Source: Pseudomonadota bacterium
GTDB lineage: Bacteria; Pseudomonadota; Gammaproteobacteria; Pseudomonadales; Pseudohongiellaceae
Reading direction: 5' to 3'
Assembly: GCA_027592275.1 (NCBI GenBank)
Contig: JAQCKF010000016.1
Span: forward strand, 1-64,000
DNA length: 64,000 bases
Part shown: piece after piece, positions 16,199 to 24,498 of the stretch
How the letters are laid out: each line of letters begins with the position of its first letter
How positions within the stretch are numbered: position 1 is the first letter of the stretch
Program-made: the position numbers and the translations under genes
Notes under the pieces: generated by a model
Databases searched by the model: none
The model's input: the letters and a program-made list of their open reading frames with translations, nothing else
Told to the model about the DNA's origin: nothing

Positions 16199-18016
16199 AT
16201 GAAGCAAATAATACCGAAGTTACTCGCTGGATTCATTGTACTGTCGCTTTCCCATGCAGCAAGTTTTGCCCAGCAAGATGAAGAAGCCGAGGTTGAGGAA
16301 AATTCTGGCGGAATTCTCCAACGTTATGGCAGTAATGCAGCTAGTTCATTGGAGTCTGTATCGGCTGACGCTAGTTCTATTCCCTTACTGCGTGACTATT
16401 CTTCGGTGACCGATGAAGTCTTACAAAATCCACCAGATTCCGATTGGGTAACATGGCGCCGCACCTACGATAATCTCGGCTTTTCTAATCTCGACCAAAT
16501 CAACCGGAAAAGCGTTGCTGATCTTCAGTTAGCCTGGACCCAAGAAGTGACCCAGGGTAATAACATGCCGACGCCTTTAGTCCATGACGGAATCATGTTT
16601 CTCTATAGTGCAGGTGACGTCGTACTGGCATTGGACGCTACTAATGGCGAGCTGCTTTGGCGCTACACTCATGACGGAAAAGCAGTGACCAGTCATAAAT
16701 TTGGTATTGCGTTGTATGAAGATAAAGTTTTAGTGCCTACTTCGGATTTGCATATGGTGGCACTTAACGCGCGAACTGGCGAAGTCATTTGGGACCATGC
16801 CGTAGATACTGATGAGGTCACCGATTATGCGCTGAGAAGCGCGCCAACTATCGCCGGTGGCCAGGTCATTCAAGGAATTACGGCCTCTTTTGTTCCCGGT
16901 GGTGGTTTTATCTTTGCCATCGATCTGGAGACTGGAAGTGAGACCTGGCGTTTTAATACTTTGGCTAGGCCGGGAGAACCCGGTGGTAACACCTGGAATA
17001 ATATTCCTCTCGAGGAACGTCAGGGTGGGTCAGTCTGGAATACTGGAGCCTATGATGCCGATCTGGACCTTGTTTTCTACGGTGTGTCGCCTACTTATAA
17101 TACCGGCCCTTTGCTTTATTCCCTGGGTGTAGGCAGTGTGAACAATGATGCGCTGTATACCAACACGACTTTAGCCCTACGGCCTGCTACCGGTGAACTT
17201 GTTTGGCATTACCAGCATGTAGCCAATGATCAGTTCGATTTGGACTGGGCTTTTGAACGTTCCATTGTCGAGTTGGAAGTCGATGGTGAAATGAAAAAAG
17301 TAATCATTACCGCAGGCAAACCTGCACTGTTCGATGCCTTAGATGCAGAAACAGGGGAGTATCTGTTTTCAGTCGATCCTGGCCTACAAAATCTTTTTAG
17401 CGCGATAAATCCTGTTACTGGAGAAAAAATTCCCAATCCCAATGTCTTCCCCGATGCAGAAGAAGTACGAACGGTCTGTCCTTACTATCAAGGTGGGCGC
17501 AATTGGCACGCTTCCTCTATTAACAATGATACTGGTTTCCTGTTCGTGCCTATATTCGAAGTCTGCATGGACACACTGCTCGACGATACAGGCACCTTAC
17601 TCTCATCAGGATTACGTGCAGATACCAGGCCGGTACCAAACACCGATGGCAACTACGGTCGCTTACAGGCTATCAACCTTAAAACCAGAGAATTGGCATG
17701 GCAATATCGGCAGGAAGTCGTGCCGGCATCTGCGAGTTTGGCCACGGCGGGAGGGTTAGTGTTCCTTGGGTATCTCGATAATACCTTTAAGGCATTTGAT
17801 CAACAATCTGGCGAAATCCTATGGGAGACTACGCTTGGTTCTATCCCTGCTGCGTTTCCCATTACTTACAGTGTGGATGGAAAACAATATGTTGCGGTTG
17901 TTGCGGGGCAGCTAAATATTCACACGGGTGTTTGGTTGGGGTTACAGAACCGGTTTTCTGGTTTTGTGCCAGCAAGTCAGGATCCGGCAGCGCTGTGGGT
18001 GTTTGCTCTAGATTAG
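16199..18016 (+). CDS. PQQ-type quinoprotein dehydrogenase, heme-less, tandem paralogue
   Basis: About 605 residues, again an exported PQQ propeller. I chose ATG at 16199, with GGAG 6-7 bases upstream and a signal peptide (LLAGFIVLSLSHAASFAQQ). The in-frame ATG at 16124 would place 25 hydrophilic residues before it. The mature N-terminus has an acidic linker (DEEAEVEENSGG), then the SDWVTWRRTYDNLGFSNLDQI first blade found in the preceding gene. The catalytic region is NDQFDLDWAFERSI. It lacks the Cys-Cys pair and any heme site. Adjacent, co-oriented and clearly homologous to the 14311 gene, it arose by tandem duplication and has diverged, perhaps in substrate. Confidence 0.88.
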   Translation: MKQIIPKLLAGFIVLSLSHAASFAQQDEEAEVEENSGGILQRYGSNAASSLESVSADASSIPLLRDYSSVTDEVLQNPPDSDWVTWRRTYDNLGFSNLDQINRKSVADLQLAWTQEVTQGNNMPTPLVHDGIMFLYSAGDVVLALDATNGELLWRYTHDGKAVTSHKFGIALYEDKVLVPTSDLHMVALNARTGEVIWDHAVDTDEVTDYALRSAPTIAGGQVIQGITASFVPGGGFIFAIDLETGSETWRFNTLARPGEPGGNTWNNIPLEERQGGSVWNTGAYDADLDLVFYGVSPTYNTGPLLYSLGVGSVNNDALYTNTTLALRPATGELVWHYQHVANDQFDLDWAFERSIVELEVDGEMKKVIITAGKPALFDALDAETGEYLFSVDPGLQNLFSAINPVTGEKIPNPNVFPDAEEVRTVCPYYQGGRNWHASSINNDTGFLFVPIFEVCMDTLLDDTGTLLSSGLRADTRPVPNTDGNYGRLQAINLKTRELAWQYRQEVVPASASLATAGGLVFLGYLDNTFKAFDQQSGEILWETTLGSIPAAFPITYSVDGKQYVAVVAGQLNIHTGVWLGLQNRFSGFVPASQDPAALWVFALD

Positions 18017-18023
18017 AGGGCTA

Positions 18024-18084
18024 GAACGGATAGACTTATTTTTTCAGACTCGGCTACAAAAATCCTGGAAAATAAGTCCGTCCC
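18024..18084. terminator. Degenerate palindrome between convergent genes
   Basis: An imperfect inverted repeat: ACGGATAGACTTATTTT on the left and AAAATAAGTCCGTCCC on the right. It lies between the convergent quinoprotein (ends 18016) and amidase (ends 18105) genes. It resembles a worn copy of the GGGGACAG repeat seen at 34834 and 45307 and may act as a two-way terminator. Confidence 0.4.
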
Positions 18085-18104
18085 TTATTAGCTTCTCCTT
18101 CCTC

Positions 18105-19514
18105 TTAAACTGATTCTCGATCCCAAAGCTTTCGCGTCATTACACCCGTAGCGTTTTCGATGACCTCCATCGCATCTAGAATAAGATCCTCTCGCCATTT
18201 CTGACCAATCAACTGTATTCCCGATGGCAGGCCTTCCACCAGATCAACCGGCACAACGCCCGCTGGCATGCCCAGATAGTTCACGCCGTAACTGTAGATG
18301 GAAGAATCGAAAAGGTCTTTAACCCCTTCGAAGGTTTCATCAAAGTTGCTGGGATAGCCTGGGCGCATTAAGAATGGAGTTAATACCAGTGGATAGTCTG
18401 CCAATAAAAGACTCCATTCGCGCACCATACGAGTGCGTTCGGCAATACCGAATAGATAACCCTCGGCATCCACCATTTCTTCCAGTTTGTAATAACAACC
18501 GAATATCTGATTGATGATATCGCTACCGTGTTCTTTGAACACAGGCTCGAGGGTCTTCTTCATTTCGAAGTTGGTTACCTGAAGCCAAGCTTTAGCAGCT
18601 TCAGCAATAGGAGGAGTTTCAATCTCCTGAATCTGATAGCCCGCGTCTTCAAGTATGGATGCAGCTCTGTCCAAGTTGGCAAGAATGCCCGCATGAATGG
18701 GATAGCCATGGGCTTCACGGCTAATACCTATTTTCGATAAACTCGAGCCCCCCTGACTAAAAGGCATCGGCACATGCCAAGGGTCGCGAGGGTCATGTCC
18801 GATCAACACCTGCGTCGCAAGTCTCACATCTTTTACCTCGCGACAAATGGCACCTTGCACTGACATGAGTTGTGCAAGCATGCCACGCTCAGCTTTTGCA
18901 GAAGGAAGATAAGCGGGTACCCGCCCCAGCCCTGGCTTAAGCGTACTTACACCACAGGCCGTGGCGGGGTAGCGCAGTGAACCTGCAATATCATTGCCGT
19001 GATGAATGGCGCCAAAACCCGATGCCGCAGCCGCAGCCGCTCCTCCGGACGATCCACCGGGCGACATTTCCAAATTCCAAGGATTCCTTGTGAGGCCATA
19101 CAGCGGATTATCCGTAGTCAAGCGCATGGACATCTCTGGCGTATTGGTGCGACCGATGATGATGGCGCCAGCGTTCAATAGATTTTGTACGATGGGTGAA
19201 TTGTCTGGCGCGATGACATCTTTGAAGGCCTCCATACCGTTGGTAGTTGGCCTCCCTGTAGTATCGACATTCACTTTGATGGTTACGGGCACTCCGTGCA
19301 AGAGTCCTAATTGTCTGCCACTTGCTACCGCCTTATCGGCTTTTTCCGATGCCAAAAGCGCCTGCTCTCCCATAGGGTCGACGATGGCATTTAGTTCGGG
19401 GTTTTTTTGTGCCACGCGCTCAAGCACTGATTCAACAAGAGCGGTTGAGGTAAAACTACCGTCACGAATACCTGCCGCCTGATCGGTGGCGCTGAGTTGC
19501 CAAAGTGGTGTCAT
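18105..19514 (-). CDS. Amidase-signature family hydrolase
   Basis: A 469-residue amidase-signature enzyme. The Ser-cisSer-Lys triad is visible: K80 in GVPVTIKVN, the serines in SPGGSSGGAA (about 155-156) and the nucleophile S179 in NDIAGSLRYPA. The usual Gly-rich signature is complete. Such enzymes hydrolyse amides, carbamates or acyl-amides in the cytoplasm; no signal peptide is present. The family includes GatA, but there are no gatB or gatC neighbours and the sequence lacks the GatA-like C-terminus, so I call it a general amidase. ATG has GGAGT upstream. It stands alone, convergent with the quinoprotein pair. Confidence 0.9.
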   Translation of the reverse strand: MTPLWQLSATDQAAGIRDGSFTSTALVESVLERVAQKNPELNAIVDPMGEQALLASEKADKAVASGRQLGLLHGVPVTIKVNVDTTGRPTTNGMEAFKDVIAPDNSPIVQNLLNAGAIIIGRTNTPEMSMRLTTDNPLYGLTRNPWNLEMSPGGSSGGAAAAAASGFGAIHHGNDIAGSLRYPATACGVSTLKPGLGRVPAYLPSAKAERGMLAQLMSVQGAICREVKDVRLATQVLIGHDPRDPWHVPMPFSQGGSSLSKIGISREAHGYPIHAGILANLDRAASILEDAGYQIQEIETPPIAEAAKAWLQVTNFEMKKTLEPVFKEHGSDIINQIFGCYYKLEEMVDAEGYLFGIAERTRMVREWSLLLADYPLVLTPFLMRPGYPSNFDETFEGVKDLFDSSIYSYGVNYLGMPAGVVPVDLVEGLPSGIQLIGQKWREDLILDAMEVIENATGVMTRKLWDRESV

Positions 19515-19567
19515 GCGTTACTCCATTTTCGAATGCGACTACTGGAAAGAAAGGAACAGAATAAAAG

Positions 19568-19694
19568 TGGTCAGAGTAAAATACAGCAGATGACAGAAAC
19601 TGTGAAGTCCACCTTGGCATTCTATAACGGCAATCCATGGCGGTAATCTAGAGGCCCACCTCGCACCATTTAGTTGCTAAACTGTTAGTGTCAG
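19568..19694. repeat. Degenerate GGTCAGAG and AGTTGCTAA repeat motifs
   Basis: GTGGTCAGAGTAAAATAC near 19568-19586 matches the GGGGTCAGAGTAAAT motif found at 24414 and 39269. TAGTTGCTAAACTGTTAGTG near 19671-19690 matches a second motif at 24364 and about 51170. The two occur together here and at 24364-24446, which suggests they are the arms of one composite palindromic element. The rest of the gap between 19515 and 19794 shows nothing else. Confidence 0.5.
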
Positions 19695-19794
19695 TCTGAC
19701 CTTCTCTGACCATCCAGCTCCCTAGTAGCCAAGACTTGTAGTATCTTGCGGGAATAGTTCAGAAAAATATTTGGGAATTTTGAGGATAAATAGA

Positions 19795-20532
19795 ATGAAC
19801 AAGCTAGCAACAACAATTACCCTGCTCTGCTTTTGTGTGGCCGTAAATGGATGCGTAGTAGATCAACAAATCCAGACGCTAAGATCAGGGGTGCTTACCG
19901 TTGCAGTCACATCGGACGCCCCCACTAATCAGTATGACTCGCAGCTCTGGATCAGGCAGTATGTTGAGCAGTTTGCTGCCGAACAGGGGCTGGAAATTTC
20001 TTGGGTTGTCGTTCCTTTTAATGAATCGTGGCTACTAGCCAGCAGAGATGAAGTCGATTTAGTCGCAACCAATGTTGCGAACTTCCCCGACCGAGCGCAT
20101 TCAGGAGCGACATTTTCTGCGCCGTTTCTTTACGAGCGAAGGGCGCTGCGTATTAATCCGGAAGATCAGGAGAGCTATGCACACATTGACGACTTTATTG
20201 GCAAGACCGTCGGGGTCGTTTCAGGGATGGCGGCAGAACGCGATGTTAATCGCCGTGCACCGGATGGGGTTATCGTTAGAACCACCAATACATTCGCTGA
20301 GCTTTACGCAGAGTTCGACCTAGGGCAGCTCGATGCCATCGCCGAAGCTGAATATTATGCGCTTGACGATCAAATTATTCCGTCACACGGTGCAGAAATC
20401 ATTCTGATCGATCACCATGACCTCACGCCGGGCCAACGCGAAGAGTCGGTTTTCGTCGTTTCCAATAATAGCCAAAACCTGCTATCCGCAGTAAATGCTT
20501 TCATCGGCCAAACCAAGTTTCCAATCCCGTAA
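19795..20532 (+). CDS. Extracellular solute-binding lipoprotein (family 3-like)
   Basis: A 245-residue periplasmic binding protein with a lipoprotein signal (CFCVAVNGC). The mature part starts SGVLTVAVTSDAPTNQYDSQLW, the classical first strand of amino-acid-type binding proteins. It continues with VDLVATNVANFPDRA, FSAPFLYERRALR and IGKTVGVVSGMAAERDV. It also resembles the substrate-binding half of MltF-type transglycosylases, but no transglycosylase domain follows. No ABC permease or ATPase is adjacent, so it is an orphan; it might serve a distant transporter or a sensor. I chose ATG at 19795, with GAGG upstream, over an ATG at 19771 that would precede the signal peptide with extra residues. 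Confidence 0.8.
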   Translation: MNKLATTITLLCFCVAVNGCVVDQQIQTLRSGVLTVAVTSDAPTNQYDSQLWIRQYVEQFAAEQGLEISWVVVPFNESWLLASRDEVDLVATNVANFPDRAHSGATFSAPFLYERRALRINPEDQESYAHIDDFIGKTVGVVSGMAAERDVNRRAPDGVIVRTTNTFAELYAEFDLGQLDAIAEAEYYALDDQIIPSHGAEIILIDHHDLTPGQREESVFVVSNNSQNLLSAVNAFIGQTKFPIP

Positions 20533-20572
20533 CAAAGGGAGAAGAATTGGGGTCGGGGTATTCCAATTTTTA

Positions 20573-20605
20573 AAAAAAGGGGACAAAATAAATCTGTCCC
20601 CTTTT
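20573..20605 (+). terminator. GGGGACA hairpin acting as terminator
   Basis: AAAAGGGGACA (20575-20585) and TGTCCCCTTTT (20595-20605) form a perfect 11-base stem with a 9-base AT-rich loop, ending in T residues. It lies about 40 bases after the solute-binding gene. Its arms are the GGGGACAG repeat ends seen at 34834 and 45307, without the internal part. The remainder up to 20753 has no gene. Confidence 0.65.
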
Positions 20606-20753
20606 CGTTTATGGTGCTGTTTTGGGGCTGTAGCCCTCGCTAAGTAATTGCGTTCGAAATAACGAGCGAGAACGAAGAAGAGTATTGCTATCTTGAAAAG
20701 GGTGGGATTTCAGCCCCTTCATAGAGTCGAATTAACTAGACCGGTTGCCGGGT

Positions 20754-21368
20754 TCAGTAAGGATAACCCTCAAGCCGTGGTTGGCCAGGTAGCCAATCGG
20801 GAACCTGCTCCCAGTTTGTGCGATTTGGCATTTGAATTTGCGGCAGAGTTTTCTCGTTGAGTTCAGTGCCGTCTTCAACCACGTCGTTCAGGAAAAACAA
20901 GTAGGCAGTCAACGAGTACACTTCATCCGCAGTCAAGGTGCCTTCGGCGCCGAGTGGCATCGCACGGTTAATAAAATCCCACACCGTCGTTGCATAAGGC
21001 GAGCGAATCGGCAATACGCGGCCGTAATCCCAAGGGTCCGCATTCGGTCCTGCATCGCGCTTGATTAAGCGTGGTGCCATTCCCCCATTGCCGAGAGTAC
21101 CGTGACAACCCGCACAGCCTTTGGAGAGATACAGCTCCGACCCCATATCTACTGAACCACTACCTACCGGCAGTTCTTCGCCTTTAGGACCGATGGCAAT
21201 ATCCCACAGACGTATTTCGTTCTCAGTCGGCGTTCTGCCAACACCGTACAAAGGCGATTGCGCCTGCACGGAAACAACGCCTGCTATCAGTATTGGCAGT
21301 AGTAGCAGAGTTCGAAGAGTCTTCAAAGCAGTCCCTCGCTGGAAAGTCGAAGGCTTAGCTGATTGCAT
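20754..21368 (-). CDS. soxD: SoxD-like c-type cytochrome subunit
   Basis: About 204 residues with a signal sequence (LRTLLLLPILIAGVVSVQAQ) and one heme site CAGCH (85-89). The flanking text matches the N-terminal domain of SoxD: YGVGRTPTENEIRLWDI before the heme, and YATTVWDFINRAMPLG...LTADEVYSLTAYLFFLNDVV after it. It would accept electrons from the adjacent SoxC molybdoprotein in the periplasm. The usual two-heme SoxD is longer, so this is the short one-heme form. The ATG at 21368 overlaps the end of soxC by 14 bases, indicating coupled translation; an earlier ATG at 21392 is possible but lies deeper inside soxC. Confidence 0.85.
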   Translation of the reverse strand: MQSAKPSTFQRGTALKTLRTLLLLPILIAGVVSVQAQSPLYGVGRTPTENEIRLWDIAIGPKGEELPVGSGSVDMGSELYLSKGCAGCHGTLGNGGMAPRLIKRDAGPNADPWDYGRVLPIRSPYATTVWDFINRAMPLGAEGTLTADEVYSLTAYLFFLNDVVEDGTELNEKTLPQIQMPNRTNWEQVPDWLPGQPRLEGYPY

Positions 21369-22620
21369 TGTGAACGCCCCCGTCGCTAGCAACGCGCCAA
21401 GGTTGAATGGAATTGTCCTGTCCTTTTACAAAAGTGGCGCGCTCGCCATCTGTGCTCCAGAAATCCAATGCTTGCTGACGCGAAGGCTGTATCTGACCGA
21501 TCTCATCGATGCAGCGTGATTGCAGCTCGCACTCAGCGCCATCCCAATCCCACTCGAAGCTAAAACGCGTATGTGCCATTGGCTCGGCCGTACCGCGAAT
21601 GTCAGCGTCTTTCCAGCTGCGGCCGCCGTCGGTAGAAATTTCAACACGGCTTACTCGACCACCGCCTGACCATGCCAAACCGCCGATTTCGTAGAATCCA
21701 GCGCCAGGTAATTGCTGACCGCCTGAGGGATAAGTGATAACCGATTTAGGGCCAATCTGATAACCCAACGCGGCGTTAACCGGATCACGGGTCAAATGAC
21801 CAAAGTCGTTGTAGGTCATATAATACTCATCCACCACCTTAATACGACGCAGCCATTTCACGTTAAAGATGCCTTCGAAGCCGGGTGCCAGTAGACGTAA
21901 CGGGAAGCCTTGCTGAGGGCGCACTGGTTCGCCATTCATGCCGTAGCACAATAAGCAATCGTCCATGGCCTTTGCCATGGGAATGCTCGACGCACCTTTT
22001 ACTTCCTCAACGCCTTCCGCCACAACCCAGTCCGCATCGGCGTGCACGCCAGCTTCTTTCAATACCGTAGACAGCAGTACGCCAGTCCATTCGGCGTTGC
22101 TAGTCATCCCATGGGTTTCTTGGATAGTCGTGTGGCTGCTGCGCGAACGATTACCCGCGCATTCGATAAAATGCTTGCGAGTCACAGAGGGCATGCGCTT
22201 CAAATCCTCCATACTGAACACGATCGGATTATCCACCATGCCGTGAATCATTAGCCGATGCGCATCCGGATCGATGTCCGGCACAAAGGAGCCACGCGTA
22301 GTGCCCATATAGTGGAGCGAGGAGGGAGTGATCTCACCCACCGAATCCTGCAGCGGTGTAGCAATATGAAAGTCCAGGCCAAAGGCGTCAGGAGACTCCC
22401 GCCCACCATGGGGAATACGCACCGAATCCACGAAGCGGGAGCGCGAGCCATAGGCCGTCATTTCGTCAGAACCGCGGATAAAAGCCCCTGGCTCAGGCGC
22501 TACCGGCATATGTTCATGATCCTGCCCAAGAGCCGGCTTTACCGCTCCTAGTCCTACAGCGCCCGCTATAGCGGCGCTACGCTTAAGAAATTCCCGTCGA
22601 TCAGTCTTTTTTTGACTCAT
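21355..22620 (-). CDS. soxC: SoxC-like molybdopterin sulfane/sulfite dehydrogenase
   Basis: A 421-residue sulfite-oxidase-fold protein with a twin-arginine-type signal (DRREFLKRSAAIAG). The molybdenum-ligand cysteine is C154 in HFIECAGNRSR. LTPSSLHY-like, DPDAHRLMIHGMVD, THGMTSNAEWTGV and QGFPLRLLAPGFEGIFNVKWLRRIKV segments correspond to SoxC. The C-terminal third is the immunoglobulin-like dimerisation domain. With the SoxD-like cytochrome, which it overlaps by 14 bases, it would oxidise a sulfur compound in the periplasm. Other sox genes (XYZAB) are not in this window, so the natural substrate may be free sulfite or another sulfoxide. The name soxC is by similarity; SorA is the main alternative. 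Confidence 0.88.
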   Translation of the reverse strand: MSQKKTDRREFLKRSAAIAGAVGLGAVKPALGQDHEHMPVAPEPGAFIRGSDEMTAYGSRSRFVDSVRIPHGGRESPDAFGLDFHIATPLQDSVGEITPSSLHYMGTTRGSFVPDIDPDAHRLMIHGMVDNPIVFSMEDLKRMPSVTRKHFIECAGNRSRSSHTTIQETHGMTSNAEWTGVLLSTVLKEAGVHADADWVVAEGVEEVKGASSIPMAKAMDDCLLCYGMNGEPVRPQQGFPLRLLAPGFEGIFNVKWLRRIKVVDEYYMTYNDFGHLTRDPVNAALGYQIGPKSVITYPSGGQQLPGAGFYEIGGLAWSGGGRVSRVEISTDGGRSWKDADIRGTAEPMAHTRFSFEWDWDGAECELQSRCIDEIGQIQPSRQQALDFWSTDGERATFVKGQDNSIQPWRVASDGGVHNAIS

Positions 22621-23125
22621 TGTTCTTTCCTTATTAATGCCTTCCCTAGCTGTTTCAGATGAGGTTGATTGAGTGTCCCTCTAAGTTTGGGAAAAGTAAA
22701 TGGGAATAGGTGCTGGGGATAGTGAATTAGAGGAGGTAAAGGTTCGAAAAGTAGGGAGTATTGGAGCAAGGGAGTCAGAGTTGGTCTGACTATACAGCCC
22801 ATTGATAATCACCGATTAACATCGGTTCAACTTTCATTGATGCTACAGGCGGTGTTACTAAGACTCCCTACTTGAAAAGCATCTGAACGGCTGTCCAGCA
22901 CGGTTTTTACCGTCCAAAATTAAATATGTAGAGAGGCTTATTCCCCAGATAAAAATGTCTAACAAACCCTGGGAAGTCCATTTGGCTACATTGTTAGGCG
23001 ATGTCACGCCGGCGACTGAAATCCGCGCCGGTAATAAATCTCTGTATTAGTGATTGGAGCTCCTTTATTGGTTTCTACATGCCTATTTCGGATAGTAATT
23101 TTCTATTTCAAACTATCGTCAATTT
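22621..23125. other. 505-base intergenic gap
   Basis: I see no convincing gene here. The right end of this stretch is soxC's upstream sequence, so its promoter should lie near 22621-22750. A near-palindrome, GTCTAACAA (22957-22965) and TTGTTAGGC (22991-22999), is the only structure I noticed. Confidence 0.35.
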
Positions 23126-24112
23126 TCATGAATTGAGAAACTGTCTAATTTCGGAAATGGCCCCTGGGGCATTGCCAAGATCGCAATGGTTAACACCTGC
23201 GATTTCGATAAATTTTGAGTTAGGAATATTATCAGCTAAATAGCGGCCCATCCTGACCGGCACTGCTAAGTCCCCAGTAAAATGTATCACCAAAGTGGGG
23301 CATTGGATCTTGCTTAGTACAGGTCTCACATCGAGAGTCTTCATATATGCAACCATTTGAGACATTGAACGTCGATTTGATAATAATCTCTCAAACCCTT
23401 TATAGGCATCATCATCAATAACATCGCGCGAAATACTTGGGAAAAATATATCTCTACCAGTACCAGTTCCCCAGGCCTGGATTAAACGCTCAAAAGTTCC
23501 ATTGGAAAGACCCATAGGATAGTCATCAGATCGTGAGAATTTCGCGGTAGTACCGAACAAGATCAACCCTGAGACACGGGCAGGATTTTCAACCGCGTAT
23601 TTCACACTCATAGGTCCGCCTTCTGAAATACCCATTAGGAAAAATTTATCGGAGTTCGTGTGATCAGCAATACATGCGATATCTTTGACTCTCTCTTCCA
23701 TGCTCGCCGCTTCAGACGTTGGGTCAGAGAGCCCTTGGCCTCGTTTGTCAAAATTTATGACTTTTGAGAATTGAGCTAATGCTTCCATTGTCTCTTTGAT
23801 TGGAGGTAAATGGCTTGAAACATGAAGATTGGAGATGATTCCGGGTGTCACTATCAGTGTCGGCTTATCGATTCCATAGATATTAAAAGCGACTTTCACA
23901 CCATCCGAATCAGCGAACTGTATAGGATAAGGTGAGGGGGAACTAAGCTCAGAAAGCGTTATCTTTTGAGCACTGGTCGATTTTCCGCTGCCCTTTCGCA
24001 TGTTTGTTAGAAATGACCTGCTAATCGCAGCTATGAATCCAAAGATGACCACAATGGCTGCGATGCCACTAAGCAGGCTTTCATTGTTAGATATCCATTC
24101 TGATAAGCTCAT
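23126..24112 (-). CDS. Membrane-anchored alpha/beta hydrolase
   Basis: About 328 residues. An N-terminal hydrophobic segment (LLSGIAAIVVIFGFIAAI) anchors the protein, followed by a linker and an alpha/beta-hydrolase domain. The oxyanion region is near TLIVTPGIISNLHV. DKRGQGLSD follows, and the nucleophile elbow is GISEGG. The acid is probably in HFTGDLAVP and the histidine in GVNHCD. This GISEGG type is frequent in hydrolases linked to regulators, but none is adjacent. Substrate unknown. I chose ATG at 24112, with GGAG 6 bases upstream; a GTG at 24127 is in frame. Confidence 0.82.
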   Translation of the reverse strand: MSLSEWISNNESLLSGIAAIVVIFGFIAAISRSFLTNMRKGSGKSTSAQKITLSELSSPSPYPIQFADSDGVKVAFNIYGIDKPTLIVTPGIISNLHVSSHLPPIKETMEALAQFSKVINFDKRGQGLSDPTSEAASMEERVKDIACIADHTNSDKFFLMGISEGGPMSVKYAVENPARVSGLILFGTTAKFSRSDDYPMGLSNGTFERLIQAWGTGTGRDIFFPSISRDVIDDDAYKGFERLLSNRRSMSQMVAYMKTLDVRPVLSKIQCPTLVIHFTGDLAVPVRMGRYLADNIPNSKFIEIAGVNHCDLGNAPGAISEIRQFLNS

Positions 24113-24363
24113 CATTTTCTCCAACACACAACTTTTTTATTTTTATTAAGTATTGATAGTGACTATAGCAATTTGACTAGGAAGAAGCTGCAACTTGTGT
24201 CTGATGAGGGAATGGATAAGCGAATCTCATATTTTCTCTTTTGGGCTGGAAGTAAGTCAGCTCAACAACCAGAAATCAATGAAAGATTTTTTGGAGACAC
24301 TCACAACTTAAGCCCAATCTTTGGCATTCTATTACGTTAATTAGGAAGCCTGCTTCGTGCCAT

Positions 24364-24446
24364 TAAGTTGTTAAGCTGTCAGTGTCCCCTGTCGGACAGA
24401 CTCAAAAAGCGCGTAAACTACTGGATATTTACTCTGACCCCATTTC
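24364..24446. repeat. Composite short repeat: AAGTTGTTAAG arm plus GGGGTCAG arm
   Basis: AAGTTGTTAAGCTGTCAGTG at about 24365-24384 matches motifs at 19671, 41940 and 51170. Immediately after it, AAACTACTGGATATTTAC and TCTGACCCC (24415-24441) are the reverse complement of the unit duplicated at 39269-39328. It lies in the 386-base gap before the GlcD/GlcF fusion, where I find no gene. I judge it a REP-like palindromic element, orientation reversed relative to 39 kb. Confidence 0.65.
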
Positions 24447-24498
24447 TAAGTTTATTTTGCAAGGCGCAGAGCAAGACTGATATAAAGAACAGGTCCAT

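Noticed and set aside
18105-19514. Amidase as GatA of the glutamyl-tRNA amidotransferase
   Set aside because: No gatB or gatC nearby, and its sequence outside the signature does not look like GatA.
22957-22999. GTCTAAC ... GTTAGGC pair resembling the outer boxes of an integron attC site
   Set aside because: Only 43 bases long, shorter than known attC sites. Inner complementary boxes are not visible, and no cassette-like gene or integrase is nearby.
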